From NCBI GenBank assembly GCA_046582475.1, contig JAYGEH010000552.1, positions 1-18,495 of the forward strand: DNA of 18,495 bases, read 5' to 3'. The stretch comes from GCA-2687515 sp046582475 (GTDB lineage: Bacteria; Pseudomonadota; Alphaproteobacteria; Rhodospirillales; UBA2165). Each line of letters begins with the position of its first letter. Position 1 is the stretch's first letter. Positions 7,397-15,085 of the stretch are shown in pieces. A model generated the notes under the pieces. That model saw only the letters and a program-made list of their open reading frames with translations, searched no databases and was not told the origin of the DNA. The translations under genes and the position numbers were made by a program.

Positions 7397-7504
7397 TTAA
7401 CCGTGCGCCGGGCCGGCGGGGGGATCGATGATCCGATCGATCTCGGCCAGATCGTCGGCGCTCAAGTCCCATTCGGCGGCCGCCATCAAGTCTGATCCGA
7501 ACAT
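7397..7504 (-). pseudogene. Probable aldo/keto reductase C-terminal remnant (35 codons)
   Basis: A 35-codon frame whose product MFGSDLMAAAEWDLSADDLA...IDRIIDPPAG resembles the extreme C-terminus of aldo/keto reductases, which often end in a W-x-L-x-x-x-x-L-A-x-I-D pattern. The frame is closed upstream by a TAG shortly before the ATG, so the rest of the enzyme is absent. Its GC-rich composition matches the genome rather than the adjoining AT-rich permeases. A strong GGGGGAGGA lies just before its ATG, so translation as a short peptide is possible, and its TAA is one base from an ATG of the dppB-like gene. It could be a remnant truncated when the permease island arrived, or a small leader ORF. 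Confidence 0.45.
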
Positions 7505-7590
7505 GGAATGTCCTCCCCCAGGGTCAGTCTAGCGGGCTTGGCCGGGAGGTGAAAGGCGCCGATGATGCTACATATTTTGGAAATTCGACC

Positions 7591-7640
7591 ATGGGGGTTT
7601 GTGTGGGTTTACGAGGATTTGTGTGGGTAAATGGGGGTAA
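7591..7640. repeat. Degenerate 20-bp G-rich tandem repeats
   Basis: Units begin at 7591, 7611 and 7631. The first two match at 15 of 20 positions and share TTTGTGTGGGT (7598-7608 and 7618-7628). The third repeats the ATGGGGGT start and then diverges. Four G-runs on the plus strand (7593-7597, 7605-7607, 7625-7627, 7633-7637) could support a quadruplex, although one loop of 17 bases makes it weak. Confidence 0.55.
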
Positions 7641-7696
7641 ATAGGCCCGGCCGGTCTGGAGATGGCATGGTTGGCCAGGCCGGCGTCCCAGGGTCT

Positions 7697-7761
7697 ATTT
7701 CATGACAGTATACTTAATTATTGCAATATTATCACATTAATTAAGTATACTGTCATGAAAT
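7697..7761. repeat. Large perfect inverted repeat, 24-bp arms
   Basis: Arms at 7697-7720 and 7738-7761 are perfect reverse complements, separated by 17 bases that include GCAATATT. The arms are AT-rich and contain GTATAC and TTAATTA. Neither strand has a T tract directly after the stem, so it is not a typical terminator. It could be a cruciform-forming regulatory site, a MITE-like remnant or the paired ends of a lost element. It is 232 bp upstream of the padR-type gene. Confidence 0.8.
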
Positions 7762-7836
7762 TTGCACAAGTTCCCTGGGTACTCCGCCAAAAAATCAAAT
7801 AGGGGCCGGGGTATGACGATTGAGACGGCCGCCACC

Positions 7837-7857
7837 TATATATCACTCCGATATATA
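7837..7857. promoter_or_regulatory. Operator 1 upstream of the efflux operon
   Basis: A perfect dyad TATATATC-N5-GATATATA. The same dyad recurs exactly 30 bp downstream with a different spacer (ACTCC here, TAACT there), so the arms rather than the spacer are conserved, as expected of a dimeric repressor site. Confidence 0.65.
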
Positions 7858-7861
7858 CCCC

Positions 7862-7889
7862 TTGACTATATATCTAACTGATATATATG
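7862..7889 (+). promoter_or_regulatory. Promoter of the padR-RND operon
   Basis: TTGACT (7862-7867, 5 of 6 to consensus) and TATATG (7884-7889) are 16 bp apart. The promoter is embedded in operator 2 and touches the third dyad, so a repressor bound there would exclude RNA polymerase. Transcription would start near 7896, about 33 bp before the ATG. Confidence 0.6.
7867..7887. promoter_or_regulatory. Operator 2, overlapping the -35/-10 spacer
   Basis: The second perfect TATATATC-N5-GATATATA dyad, 30 bp (about three helical turns) from operator 1 and on the same DNA face. It covers the last base of the -35, the spacer and most of the -10. Confidence 0.65.
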
Positions 7890-7905
7890 TGAACCACTTC
7901 ACATA
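7886..7905. promoter_or_regulatory. Third dyad, PadR-like ATGT-N10-ACAT site
   Basis: A perfect dyad TATGTGAA-CCAC-TTCACATA around the predicted transcription start. It contains ATGT-N10-ACAT, close to the ATGT-N8-ACAT pattern described for PadR repressors. It could bind the PadR-type product of the next gene, with the two TATATATC sites bound by the same or another regulator. Confidence 0.5.
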
Positions 7906-7928
7906 ACTTCTGCGCTAAGGACCCTATT

Positions 7929-8498
7929 ATGGATACCCGTTCCATCTGCCTAGGTGTGCTCTCCATGGGTGAAGCTACCGGTTACGAGATCAAGAAAATG
8001 TTAGAGGAAGGGCCGTTTAGCCATGTCTACGATGCCGGCTATGGCTCCATCTATCCGGCCCTGAACAAACTGCTGGAGGCGGGCCAAGTGACCTGCCGCG
8101 TCGAGGCGCAGCCGGGGCGCCCGGCGAAGAAGGTTTATGCCATCACCGAGGCCGGCGAGCAGGTCTTGACGGTTGCCCTCCACGACGATCCGGCCATCGA
8201 CCGGCTTCGCTCCGATGCCCTGGTGATGATGTTCTTCGGGCACAAGCTGTCGGGCGATCATCGGGCCAGGGTGCTGGACAAGTATCTCGGCCATTACACC
8301 AAGGTTCTTGAAGGGCTGCAGGAACTGGATACGTCGTCGGAAGGCTTCGGGCGCCAATTCGTGCACGGCTTCGGGCTGGCCATTTATCAGGCGGCGGTGG
8401 GCTATCTGGAAGAGCATGGGGACGAATTCCTGGACGGCAAAAACTCGGCAGATAAAGTTCGGGCCGACAAACTGTTGGCGGGCGGGGATCGATCGTGA
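7929..8498 (+). CDS. PadR family transcriptional regulator
   Basis: A 189-aa repressor. Residues about 1-80 form the PadR winged helix (SICLGVLSMGEATGYEIKKML, then YGSIYPALNKLLEAGQV and a wing with GRPAKKVYAITEAG), and residues about 90-180 form the helical PadR C-terminal dimerisation domain. AAGGA lies 7 bp before the ATG. It is the first gene of a three-gene operon, with its TGA overlapping the GTG start of the RND adaptor gene (GTGA). Regulators in this position normally repress the pump and themselves until a drug, bile-like or phenolic ligand binds. The dyads in its promoter support autoregulation. Confidence 0.93.
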   Translation: MDTRSICLGVLSMGEATGYEIKKMLEEGPFSHVYDAGYGSIYPALNKLLEAGQVTCRVEAQPGRPAKKVYAITEAGEQVLTVALHDDPAIDRLRSDALVMMFFGHKLSGDHRARVLDKYLGHYTKVLEGLQELDTSSEGFGRQFVHGFGLAIYQAAVGYLEEHGDEFLDGKNSADKVRADKLLAGGDRS

Positions 8499-9625
8499 GG
8501 GCGTCCTATATCATCGCCATCGTCGTTGCCGCCGCCGCCATCGCCTGGATCGCGTCCGGGCAGTTTGAAGAGGCACCGGTCCTGGTCTCGGACCAACCCG
8601 CCGGTAAAGCCAAAAAACCCCAAGCGTCGCAAGCGTCCCTGATCCCGAAGGTGCGCGTGCGCACCTCCGTCGCCGCCCAGCGCTCGCGCCGGCTGGTGTT
8701 CCTGGGCCGTACAGAAGCGTCGCGCAAGGTATCGTTGAAAGCCGAAACGTCAGGCCGCATCGTTGCCGTCCCCGCCGCCGAGGGCAGCCGCGTTAGACGC
8801 GGCAACCTCATCGTCCGTCTGGCTATCGACGACCGCCGGGCGCGGTTTGGCGAGGCCGAGGCGGTACTGCGCCAACGGCGCATGGAATATCAGGCGGCGC
8901 GCGAATTGACGGCGCGCAAATTCCGCTCCAAGGTGAAACTGGCCGAGGCCGAGGCCAATCTGGAAGCCGCCAAGGCTGGGCGCGCCCGGGCGGCGGTCGA
9001 GATCAGGCGCACGGCAATCGTGGCGCCCTTTGACGGCATCCTCGATGCGCGCGTGGTCGAGGTGGGCGATTTCGTGAAAATCGGTAACCCGGTGGCCACC
9101 TTCATCGATCTGACGCCGATCCGCGTCACCGGCCATGTGTCGGAATTGAATATCGGCCGCCTGACCACGGGCATGAAAGCGGCGGTTAAACTGGTCGACG
9201 GAAAATCCGCCGAGGGTGTGATCCGCTTCGTCGCCTCGGAAGCCCACGAAACCACCCGCACCTTCAAGATCCAGGTGGAAATTGCCAACGCCGGCCGCGC
9301 CATGGTCGCCGGCATGACCGCCGAGATTTCCATTCCCTTGGCGCCGGTGGCCGCCCATAAGGTGAGCCCGGCGGTGCTCGGCCTCTCGGACGCCGGCCAG
9401 GTCGGCATCAAGACCGTCGGCGCCGATGGCCGCGTTCAGCTCCATGGGGTCGATATCATCGACGAAGATAGTGCCGGCATCTGGATCACCGGGCGGGATG
9501 GCCGGCTGAGCGCCCGGGTCACCCTGATCACCGTCGGCCACGAATTCGTCAAGGCCGGCCAGGCGGTGCAGCCGTTCCCGGAAAAAGACCCGGCGCTGAC
9601 CAAGCTGGGCGGCGACGGTTCATGA
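8495..9625 (+). CDS. RND efflux periplasmic adaptor (membrane fusion protein)
   Basis: A 376-aa HlyD/AcrA-type adaptor linking the inner-membrane pump to an outer-membrane channel. Residues about 4-22 are a membrane anchor (YIIAIVVAAAAIAWIASG) without a lipobox Cys. Then come the first lipoyl half (around VSLKAETSGRIVAVPAAEGSRVRRG), a helical hairpin (about 112-170, Ala/Glu/Arg rich), the second lipoyl half (IVAPFDGILDARVVEVGDFVKIG), a beta-barrel and the membrane-proximal domain. The start is a GTG overlapping the padR stop by 4 bp; its own stop overlaps the pump gene's ATG (ATGA). Three components are thus translationally coupled. No outer-membrane TolC-type gene is present, so a channel encoded elsewhere must be used. 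Confidence 0.92.
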   Translation: MRASYIIAIVVAAAAIAWIASGQFEEAPVLVSDQPAGKAKKPQASQASLIPKVRVRTSVAAQRSRRLVFLGRTEASRKVSLKAETSGRIVAVPAAEGSRVRRGNLIVRLAIDDRRARFGEAEAVLRQRRMEYQAARELTARKFRSKVKLAEAEANLEAAKAGRARAAVEIRRTAIVAPFDGILDARVVEVGDFVKIGNPVATFIDLTPIRVTGHVSELNIGRLTTGMKAAVKLVDGKSAEGVIRFVASEAHETTRTFKIQVEIANAGRAMVAGMTAEISIPLAPVAAHKVSPAVLGLSDAGQVGIKTVGADGRVQLHGVDIIDEDSAGIWITGRDGRLSARVTLITVGHEFVKAGQAVQPFPEKDPALTKLGGDGS

Positions 9626-12600
9626 GCCTATCGCTGATCGATGCCGCCATCGGGCGTTCGCGACCGGTGGTTTCGGCGCTGGTATTGATCCTCATCGCCG
9701 GAACGGTTTCCTACATTAATATTCCCAAGGAATCCGATCCCGACATCAATATTCCGATCATTTTCGTCAAGGCCAAGCTAGACGGTATCTCTCCGGTCGA
9801 CGCCACCCGCCTGATCGTGCGCCCCATCGAGCAGGAAATGCGCACCATCGAGGGCGTCAAGGAGATGAAGTCCAACGGTTACGAGGGCGGCGCCAACGTG
9901 ATCTTGAAATTCGATGCCGGCTTCGATGCCGACAAAGCGCTCGACGATGTGCGCGAAGCCCTGGACAAGGCCAAGCCGGAACTGCCCACCGATACCGAAG
10001 AGCCGACCGTGGAAGAGGTCAATTTCAGCCTGTTTCCAGTGCTGACAATTATTCTGTCGGGCGATCTTCCGGTGCGCCCATTGCTGCGCCTAGCCAATGA
10101 TTTGCAGGATGCCATCGAGGGTATTCCCAGCGTTCTCAAAGCCGAGATCGCCGGCGACCGGGATGATATGGTCGAGGTGGTGATCGATCCGGCGAAGCTG
10201 GAAAGCTATGGTATCTCGGCGTCGGGCGTGACCGCCGCCATGAGCGCCAACAATCTGCTGATCGCCGCCGGCGCCCAGGATACCGGTCGCGGACGCTTTT
10301 CGGTGCGCGTGCCCGGCGTTTTCGAAAATGTCGAGGACATCATGAACATGCCGGTGGTGGTCGCCGGCGACCGCACCGTGCGCGCCGGCGACATCGCCGA
10401 TGTGCGCGCCGCGTTCAAGGACCCGAAGGGCTTCGCCCGGGTCGGCGGCAAGAACGCCATCGCCCTGGAGGTTTCCAAACGCACCGGCGAAAACATCATT
10501 AGTACGATCGCCGATATCCGCCAAGTGGTGGAACGCGAACGCCGGGTCTGGCCGCTCACCTTGCGCCAGGCGGTCCGCGTCAGTTTCTCCCAGGACAAGT
10601 CGAACGATATTCGCACCGTGCTGGTGGATTTGCAGAACAACGTGATCAGCGCCGTGCTCCTGGTGATGATCGTGATCATCGCCTTTTTGGGGCTGCGCAC
10701 GGCGGGGCTGGTGGGTATCGCCATTCCGGGATCGTTCCTGATCGGCATTTTGACATTGAGCTCGCTCGGCATGACCCTCAATATCGTGGTCCTGTTCAGC
10801 CTCATCCTGGCGGTTGGCATGCTGGTGGACGGCGCCATCGTGGTGACCGAATATGCCGACCGCAAAATGATCGAGGGCGAACCCCGGGCCGCCGCCTACG
10901 CCGCCGCCGCCAAGCGCATGGCCTGGCCTATCATCGCCTCGACGGCGACCACCTTGGCGGCCTTCCTGCCATTGCTGTTCTGGCCCGGCGTGGTCGGCGA
11001 GTTCATGAAATTCCTGCCCATAACGCTGATCGCCACCCTGGCGGCGTCGCTGTTGATGGCGCTGATTTTCGTGCCCACCCTCGGCGCCTTGTTCGGCAAG
11101 CCGGGCACCCTCGATGCCAAATCCCTGGCCAACATCGCCGCCGGCGAAAGTGGCAATGTGGACGATGCGGTCGGCTTCACCGGGCTCTATGTGACGGTAT
11201 TGAAAGCGGCGCTGCGCCATCCGGCCAAGGTGGTGCTGGCCGCCTTCGCCCTGTTGATCGGCGTGCAATGGTACTACGCCGCCAACGGCAACGGCATCGA
11301 GTTTTTCCCCGAGATCGAGCCCACCAACGCCAAGATCCAGGTGCGCGCCCGGGGCAACCTGTCGATCCACGAAAAAGACGCGCTGATGCGCCAGGTGGAA
11401 AGCCGCATTTTCGATATGAAGGAGTTCGAGACCATTTATGCGCGCACCGGGCGCCAGGAAAACAGCCAGGAAGCGGAAGACATCATCGGCACCGTGGCCC
11501 TGGAATTCATCGATTGGCAATTGCGCCGCCCGGCGAAACAAATCTTTGCCGATATCGAGCGGCGCACGTCCGACCTGGTCGGCATCCATGTGGATGTGCG
11601 CGAAGAAGAGCAGGGCCCGCCGGTGGGCAAGCCGGTGCAGCTTGAGATCACGGCCAGGGACGCATCGCTGCTTTTGCCTGAAGTGGCGCGCATATCGGCC
11701 AAGCTGCGCTCGATGCCGGGTCTTCTGAATGTGGAGGACACGCTGCCCTTGCCCGGCATCACCTGGGCGTTGCGCGTCGACCGGGCGCAGGCGGCCAAGT
11801 TCGGCGCCGATGTGCGCTCGATCGGCAAAGCCGTGCAACTGGTGACCGCCGGCATCAAGGTCGATGAGTTCCGCCCCGATCAAAGCGACGACGAGGTGGA
11901 AATCCGGGTCCGCTATCCGGCCGGGTACCGGACCATCATGCAGCTCGACCGGATCAGGATTTCGACTGACGCGGGGCTGGTGCCGCTGTCCAATTTCGTG
12001 ACCCGCACGGCCGAGCGCAAAATCAGCACCATCACCCGGGTTGACGGCAAGCGCGCCTATTGGGTCAAGGCCGATGTGCGCCCCGGGCTATTGGCCGACC
12101 AACAGGTGCGTGAGATTGCCGCCTGGCTGAAAACGCAAAACATCAATCCCGGCATCGATATCACCTTCAAGGGCGAAGACGAGGAGCAGGAGAAAGCCAA
12201 GGCGTTCCTCTCGAAAGCCTTCGGCGTGGCGCTGTTTATCATGGCCATCATCCTGGTGACCCAGTTCAACAGTTTTTATTCGGCGTTTTTGATCCTGTCG
12301 GCGGTGATCATGTCGACCATCGGCGTGCTCATCGGGCTGCTGGCCACCGGCCAGCCCTTTGGAATTGTGATGAGTGGTGTCGGGGTCATTGCGCTGGCCG
12401 GTATCGTGGTCAACAACAACATCGTGCTGATCGATACCTTCGATCATTTAAAAGCCCGTTATGCCGATCCGGCGGAGGCCATATTGCGCACCGGCATCCA
12501 GCGCATGCGCCCGGTACTGCTTACCACGGTGACCACCATCTTAGGCCTGATGCCCATGGTGTTCTCCACCAATATCGATTTCTTCACGCGGGCGGTGACC

Positions 12601-12810
12601 ATCGGCGCGCCCTCGACCCAATGGTGGACGCAATTATCGTCGGCCATCGTCTTCGGCCTCGGCTTCGCGACCATCCTCACCTTGCTGGTGACACCGGCGT
12701 CGCTGATGCTGCGCGCCAACGTACAGGCCTGGCGCCAAAAGTTGGTGGAAAAGAGGCTGGCCGGCAAAAGCTCAGCCGCCGCGGCCACTCCGGTGTCGGC
12801 GCCGCGATAA
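9622..12810 (+). CDS. RND efflux permease (AcrB superfamily)
   Basis: A 1062-aa proton-driven inner-membrane pump with the duplicated RND layout: TM1 near residues 13-31, a large porter loop, TM2-6 from about 335, TM7 near 535, a second porter loop and TM8-12 from about 870 to 1035. In TM4, AVGMLVDGAIVVTEYADRK keeps the first proton-relay acid (D403) but has G404 where AcrB has its second Asp. In TM10 the Lys position of AcrB is Asn in GIVVNNNIVLID (N931-N933). This pattern belongs to a subgroup of RND pumps rather than to damage, because the surrounding motifs are intact. The gene overlaps the adaptor gene by 4 bp and, at its 3' end, the opposite-strand EF-hand gene by 39 bp. The substrate is unknown. 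Confidence 0.93.
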   Translation: MSLSLIDAAIGRSRPVVSALVLILIAGTVSYINIPKESDPDINIPIIFVKAKLDGISPVDATRLIVRPIEQEMRTIEGVKEMKSNGYEGGANVILKFDAGFDADKALDDVREALDKAKPELPTDTEEPTVEEVNFSLFPVLTIILSGDLPVRPLLRLANDLQDAIEGIPSVLKAEIAGDRDDMVEVVIDPAKLESYGISASGVTAAMSANNLLIAAGAQDTGRGRFSVRVPGVFENVEDIMNMPVVVAGDRTVRAGDIADVRAAFKDPKGFARVGGKNAIALEVSKRTGENIISTIADIRQVVERERRVWPLTLRQAVRVSFSQDKSNDIRTVLVDLQNNVISAVLLVMIVIIAFLGLRTAGLVGIAIPGSFLIGILTLSSLGMTLNIVVLFSLILAVGMLVDGAIVVTEYADRKMIEGEPRAAAYAAAAKRMAWPIIASTATTLAAFLPLLFWPGVVGEFMKFLPITLIATLAASLLMALIFVPTLGALFGKPGTLDAKSLANIAAGESGNVDDAVGFTGLYVTVLKAALRHPAKVVLAAFALLIGVQWYYAANGNGIEFFPEIEPTNAKIQVRARGNLSIHEKDALMRQVESRIFDMKEFETIYARTGRQENSQEAEDIIGTVALEFIDWQLRRPAKQIFADIERRTSDLVGIHVDVREEEQGPPVGKPVQLEITARDASLLLPEVARISAKLRSMPGLLNVEDTLPLPGITWALRVDRAQAAKFGADVRSIGKAVQLVTAGIKVDEFRPDQSDDEVEIRVRYPAGYRTIMQLDRIRISTDAGLVPLSNFVTRTAERKISTITRVDGKRAYWVKADVRPGLLADQQVREIAAWLKTQNINPGIDITFKGEDEEQEKAKAFLSKAFGVALFIMAIILVTQFNSFYSAFLILSAVIMSTIGVLIGLLATGQPFGIVMSGVGVIALAGIVVNNNIVLIDTFDHLKARYADPAEAILRTGIQRMRPVLLTTVTTILGLMPMVFSTNIDFFTRAVTIGAPSTQWWTQLSSAIVFGLGFATILTLLVTPASLMLRANVQAWRQKLVEKRLAGKSSAAAATPVSAPR

Positions 12811-13296
12811 GCGGCGTTCGCGCAGCTCGGCCCGCGTCACCTTGCCATCGCCGTTTTCATCCAGCCGGCTCACGATGCCGGCGAAGCGCGTGTTGAATTC
12901 GGACCGTGTCACCTTGGCGTCGCCGTCGCCGTCGTGGCGCTGAAAGCGGTCGACCATGCGTTCGCGCATGGCGTCCATCCATAGGGCTTGGTATTCCTCG
13001 AGGCTCAGATTGCCGTTGCCGTCGGTATCGAACTTGGCGAACTGGGCACCCCGTACCTGGTCTACCTCGGCCTGGGTCAGCACGCCGTCCTGGTCGGTAT
13101 CGAAGGTCGTGAGCAGCCGGGCGCCGCCGAAACGGCCGCGCCGGGGGCCGGCAAAGGCGCCATGGAAGCCGCCGCCATGACCGGCGCCATGATGGGAAAT
13201 GCCGGGATGAAAAACCCGGTGCCCGGCAAACACGCCGCCGGCGATGACGATCACGGCGGCGCCGGCGATCAGGATGGTTTTGGTGGAATCTCGCAT
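12772..13296 (-). CDS. EF-hand calcium-binding protein, exported or membrane-anchored
   Basis: A 174-aa protein with an N-terminal hydrophobic segment (residues about 7-25, ILIAGAAVIVIAGGVFAG) as signal or anchor, a Gly/His-rich linker (residues 30-47) and four EF-hand loops: D66-E77, D90-E101, D122-E133 and D146-E157. Loops 1, 2 and 4 have the usual Gly at position 6; loop 3 has Ala127. All end in Glu at position 12, so calcium binding is expected. The C-terminus is strongly basic. The ATG at 13296 is preferred since GAGGTG precedes it; an ATG at 13308 lies within that site. It is convergent with the RND pump gene, its last 39 bp being antisense to the end of that gene. It may sense or buffer periplasmic calcium; the His-rich linker could also bind metal. 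Confidence 0.85.
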   Translation of the reverse strand: MRDSTKTILIAGAAVIVIAGGVFAGHRVFHPGISHHGAGHGGGFHGAFAGPRRGRFGGARLLTTFDTDQDGVLTQAEVDQVRGAQFAKFDTDGNGNLSLEEYQALWMDAMRERMVDRFQRHDGDGDAKVTRSEFNTRFAGIVSRLDENGDGKVTRAELRERRLSRRRHRSGRGG

Positions 13297-13373
13297 GGGG
13301 CACCTCATAAAAATATTGCGGGCTTCTGATACTGAACCTAACGAAGCCGGCGCAGGATTCCGTTGCTCAGATT

Positions 13374-15026
13374 TCAGGTTTCCGGCGCGGCCCGCAATTT
13401 GAAGCGTTGCAGCTTGCCGGTCTGGGTCTTGGGCAATTCGGTGACGAATTCGACGGCGCGTGGATATTTGTAGGGTGCGATCCGGGCTTTGACGAAATCC
13501 TGCAAGCCTTCGGCGGTGACCGGCTCGCCGCCCGCGCGCAGGACCACGAAGGCCTTGACAATATTGGTGCGCGCCGTGTCGGCGACGCCGATGACCGCGC
13601 ATTCGGCCACGTCGGCGTGTTCCAGCAGCGCCGCTTCCACCTCCGGGGCGGCGATGTTGTAGCCGGCCGAGATAATCATGTCGTCGGCGCGGCTGATATA
13701 GCGGAAATAGCCGTCCGCGTCCTCCTCGTAGATATCGCCGGGATAATTCCAGCCGTCCCGCACATAGTCTTTCTGACGCGCCTCGTCGTCGATATAGCGG
13801 CAGCCGGTGGGACCCTTGACGGCCAGCAGTCCGGGCGTGCCGGTTGGCAGCCGGGCGCCGTCCGCATCGACCACGCGGGCCTGGTATCCGGGGATCGCCT
13901 TGCCGGTAAAACCGGGCCGCATGTTATTCGGGGCCGCGGCGATGAACACATGCAGCAATTCGGTGGCGCCCAGCCCATCGATGAGGCGAATGCCGGTGGC
14001 CTCGAAAAACGCCTCCCAGGTGGCTTTCGGCAGGGTTTCGCCCGCCGATACGCCCTGGCGCAGGCTGGAGAGGTCGTAATCCCCAGCCATTTCGGCCATC
14101 GCCCGGTAGGCGGTGGGCGCCGTGTAGAGCTGGGTGATGCGGTGCTCCTGGATGGCGGCCAAGAGCGCGGCGGGCGCGTTGTCGCTGACGAACCGGGTGG
14201 AGGCGCCGTAGCGCATGGGGAACAGGGTCAGCCCGCCGAGGCCGAAGGTAAAGGCCAGCGGCGGCGTGCCGGTAATGATGTCGCTGGGCAATATCCGGGC
14301 GATCGAATGGGGCAGGCAGTCGGCGGCGGCGATCAGGTCCCGGTGGAAATGCATGGTGCCCTTGGGCTCGCCGGTGGTGCCCGAGGTGAAGGCGATCAGC
14401 GCCACATCGTCGGCGGCGGTGTCCACATTGGTAAAATCACCTGGCTTGGCATCGGCCAGGGCCTCCAGGGTGGCGGCCTTGGGCGCCGAACCGGCGGCGG
14501 AGAAATAGAGAATATGCTCGAGCCCGGGGTTAAGCGCCTGCGCCTCTTCCAGGGCATCGCCGAAATCCGAATCGCAAAGGGCATGGCTGATCGCAGCTTT
14601 TTCAATGATATATTTCAGCTCGCCGGCGCGCAGCAGCGCCATGGAGGTGACGCAGATGCCGCCGGCCTTTAATACCGCCAGCCAGCAGGCGACCAGCATC
14701 GGCGTGTTCGGCGCCCGCAAGAGCACCCGCCCGCCGGTGCGCAATCGGCAATCTTCGGTCAAGACGCGGGCGATTTGGTTGGCGCGCCGCAAAAGATCGT
14801 CATAGCTCCAACTGACGTCTTGAAAGTGCAGGACCGGCCGCCCGCCATTGCCGAGGGCGATGTTGCGGTCCAGGAGTTCGGCAGCGGCGTTCAGGCGCCC
14901 CGGCAATCGGCCAAGCTCCGGGGTGCCGGAATAATCGAAATCCGGCCACAGCGCCGCATCCGGCAGCCGGTCGGTTGCAAATGTGTCCTCATGGGCGGTG
15001 GGTCCGCCCGGCGCCTTGACCGCCAT
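13374..15026 (-). CDS. Aromatic acid-CoA ligase (2-aminobenzoate/benzoate-CoA ligase type)
   Basis: A 550-aa acyl-adenylate-forming enzyme converting an aromatic acid to its CoA thioester with ATP. Motifs in order: the P-loop TSGTTGEPKG (T214-G223), the substrate/ATP segment GLGATELLHVFIAA, the hinge region GDIYEEDADGYFRYISRADDMI and the C-terminal catalytic lysine K538 in TQTGKLQRF. The N-terminus (DTFATDRLPDAALWPDFDY) resembles the benzoate/2-aminobenzoate-CoA ligase subgroup; the exact acid cannot be told. The start is secure: AGGAGG lies 8 bp before the ATG. Together with the FAD monooxygenase and OYE genes upstream on the same strand it suggests aerobic CoA-linked degradation of anthranilate or a related acid. 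It is separated from them by a plus-strand receiver gene, so it has its own promoter. Confidence 0.88.
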   Translation of the reverse strand: MAVKAPGGPTAHEDTFATDRLPDAALWPDFDYSGTPELGRLPGRLNAAAELLDRNIALGNGGRPVLHFQDVSWSYDDLLRRANQIARVLTEDCRLRTGGRVLLRAPNTPMLVACWLAVLKAGGICVTSMALLRAGELKYIIEKAAISHALCDSDFGDALEEAQALNPGLEHILYFSAAGSAPKAATLEALADAKPGDFTNVDTAADDVALIAFTSGTTGEPKGTMHFHRDLIAAADCLPHSIARILPSDIITGTPPLAFTFGLGGLTLFPMRYGASTRFVSDNAPAALLAAIQEHRITQLYTAPTAYRAMAEMAGDYDLSSLRQGVSAGETLPKATWEAFFEATGIRLIDGLGATELLHVFIAAAPNNMRPGFTGKAIPGYQARVVDADGARLPTGTPGLLAVKGPTGCRYIDDEARQKDYVRDGWNYPGDIYEEDADGYFRYISRADDMIISAGYNIAAPEVEAALLEHADVAECAVIGVADTARTNIVKAFVVLRAGGEPVTAEGLQDFVKARIAPYKYPRAVEFVTELPKTQTGKLQRFKLRAAPET

Positions 15027-15079
15027 GCCGATTGCCTCCTGCCCACCTGGGCGCGCGCAAGTACCATCGCTGGAGGGTT

Positions 15080-15085
15080 ATTATA
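15080..15085 (-). promoter_or_regulatory. Candidate -10 of the CoA ligase gene
   Basis: A perfect TATAAT on the minus strand, 54 bp before the ATG at 15026. No good -35 is seen; TTCGAA at 15104-15109 is the nearest candidate with an 18-bp spacer. The divergent gap 15027-15261 also holds an imperfect dyad with AACAAT and ATTGTT half sites (15160-15182). Confidence 0.35.

Larger units (their letters stand above)
7505..7928. other. 424-bp non-coding region with repeats and PadR operators
   Basis: No convincing gene is seen. In order it holds a GC-rich stretch, 20-bp G-rich repeats (7591-7650), a GC-rich stretch, a large perfect inverted repeat (7697-7761), a short featureless piece, and the dyad-rich promoter of the efflux operon (7837-7905). 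Composition changes abruptly from GC-rich to AT-rich at about 7694. Confidence 0.7.

Noticed and set aside
7697..7761. CRISPR or transposon end
   Set aside because: There is a single palindrome, with no repeat-spacer series, no transposase and no visible target-site duplication.
10090..11883. 597-codon minus-strand open frame opposite the RND pump gene
   Set aside because: Composition is His/Asp/Gln-rich as expected of an antisense shadow, without domains or ribosome site; the plus strand is a full RND pump.
13319..13350. GGCTTC/GAAGCC inverted repeat between the CoA ligase and EF-hand genes
   Set aside because: Six-base-pair stem with a 16-base loop and a distant T run; too weak to call a terminator.
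13407..14672. 421-codon plus-strand open frame opposite the CoA ligase gene
   Set aside because: Gly/Arg-rich shadow frame with no recognisable motif; the ligase motifs on the other strand are complete.
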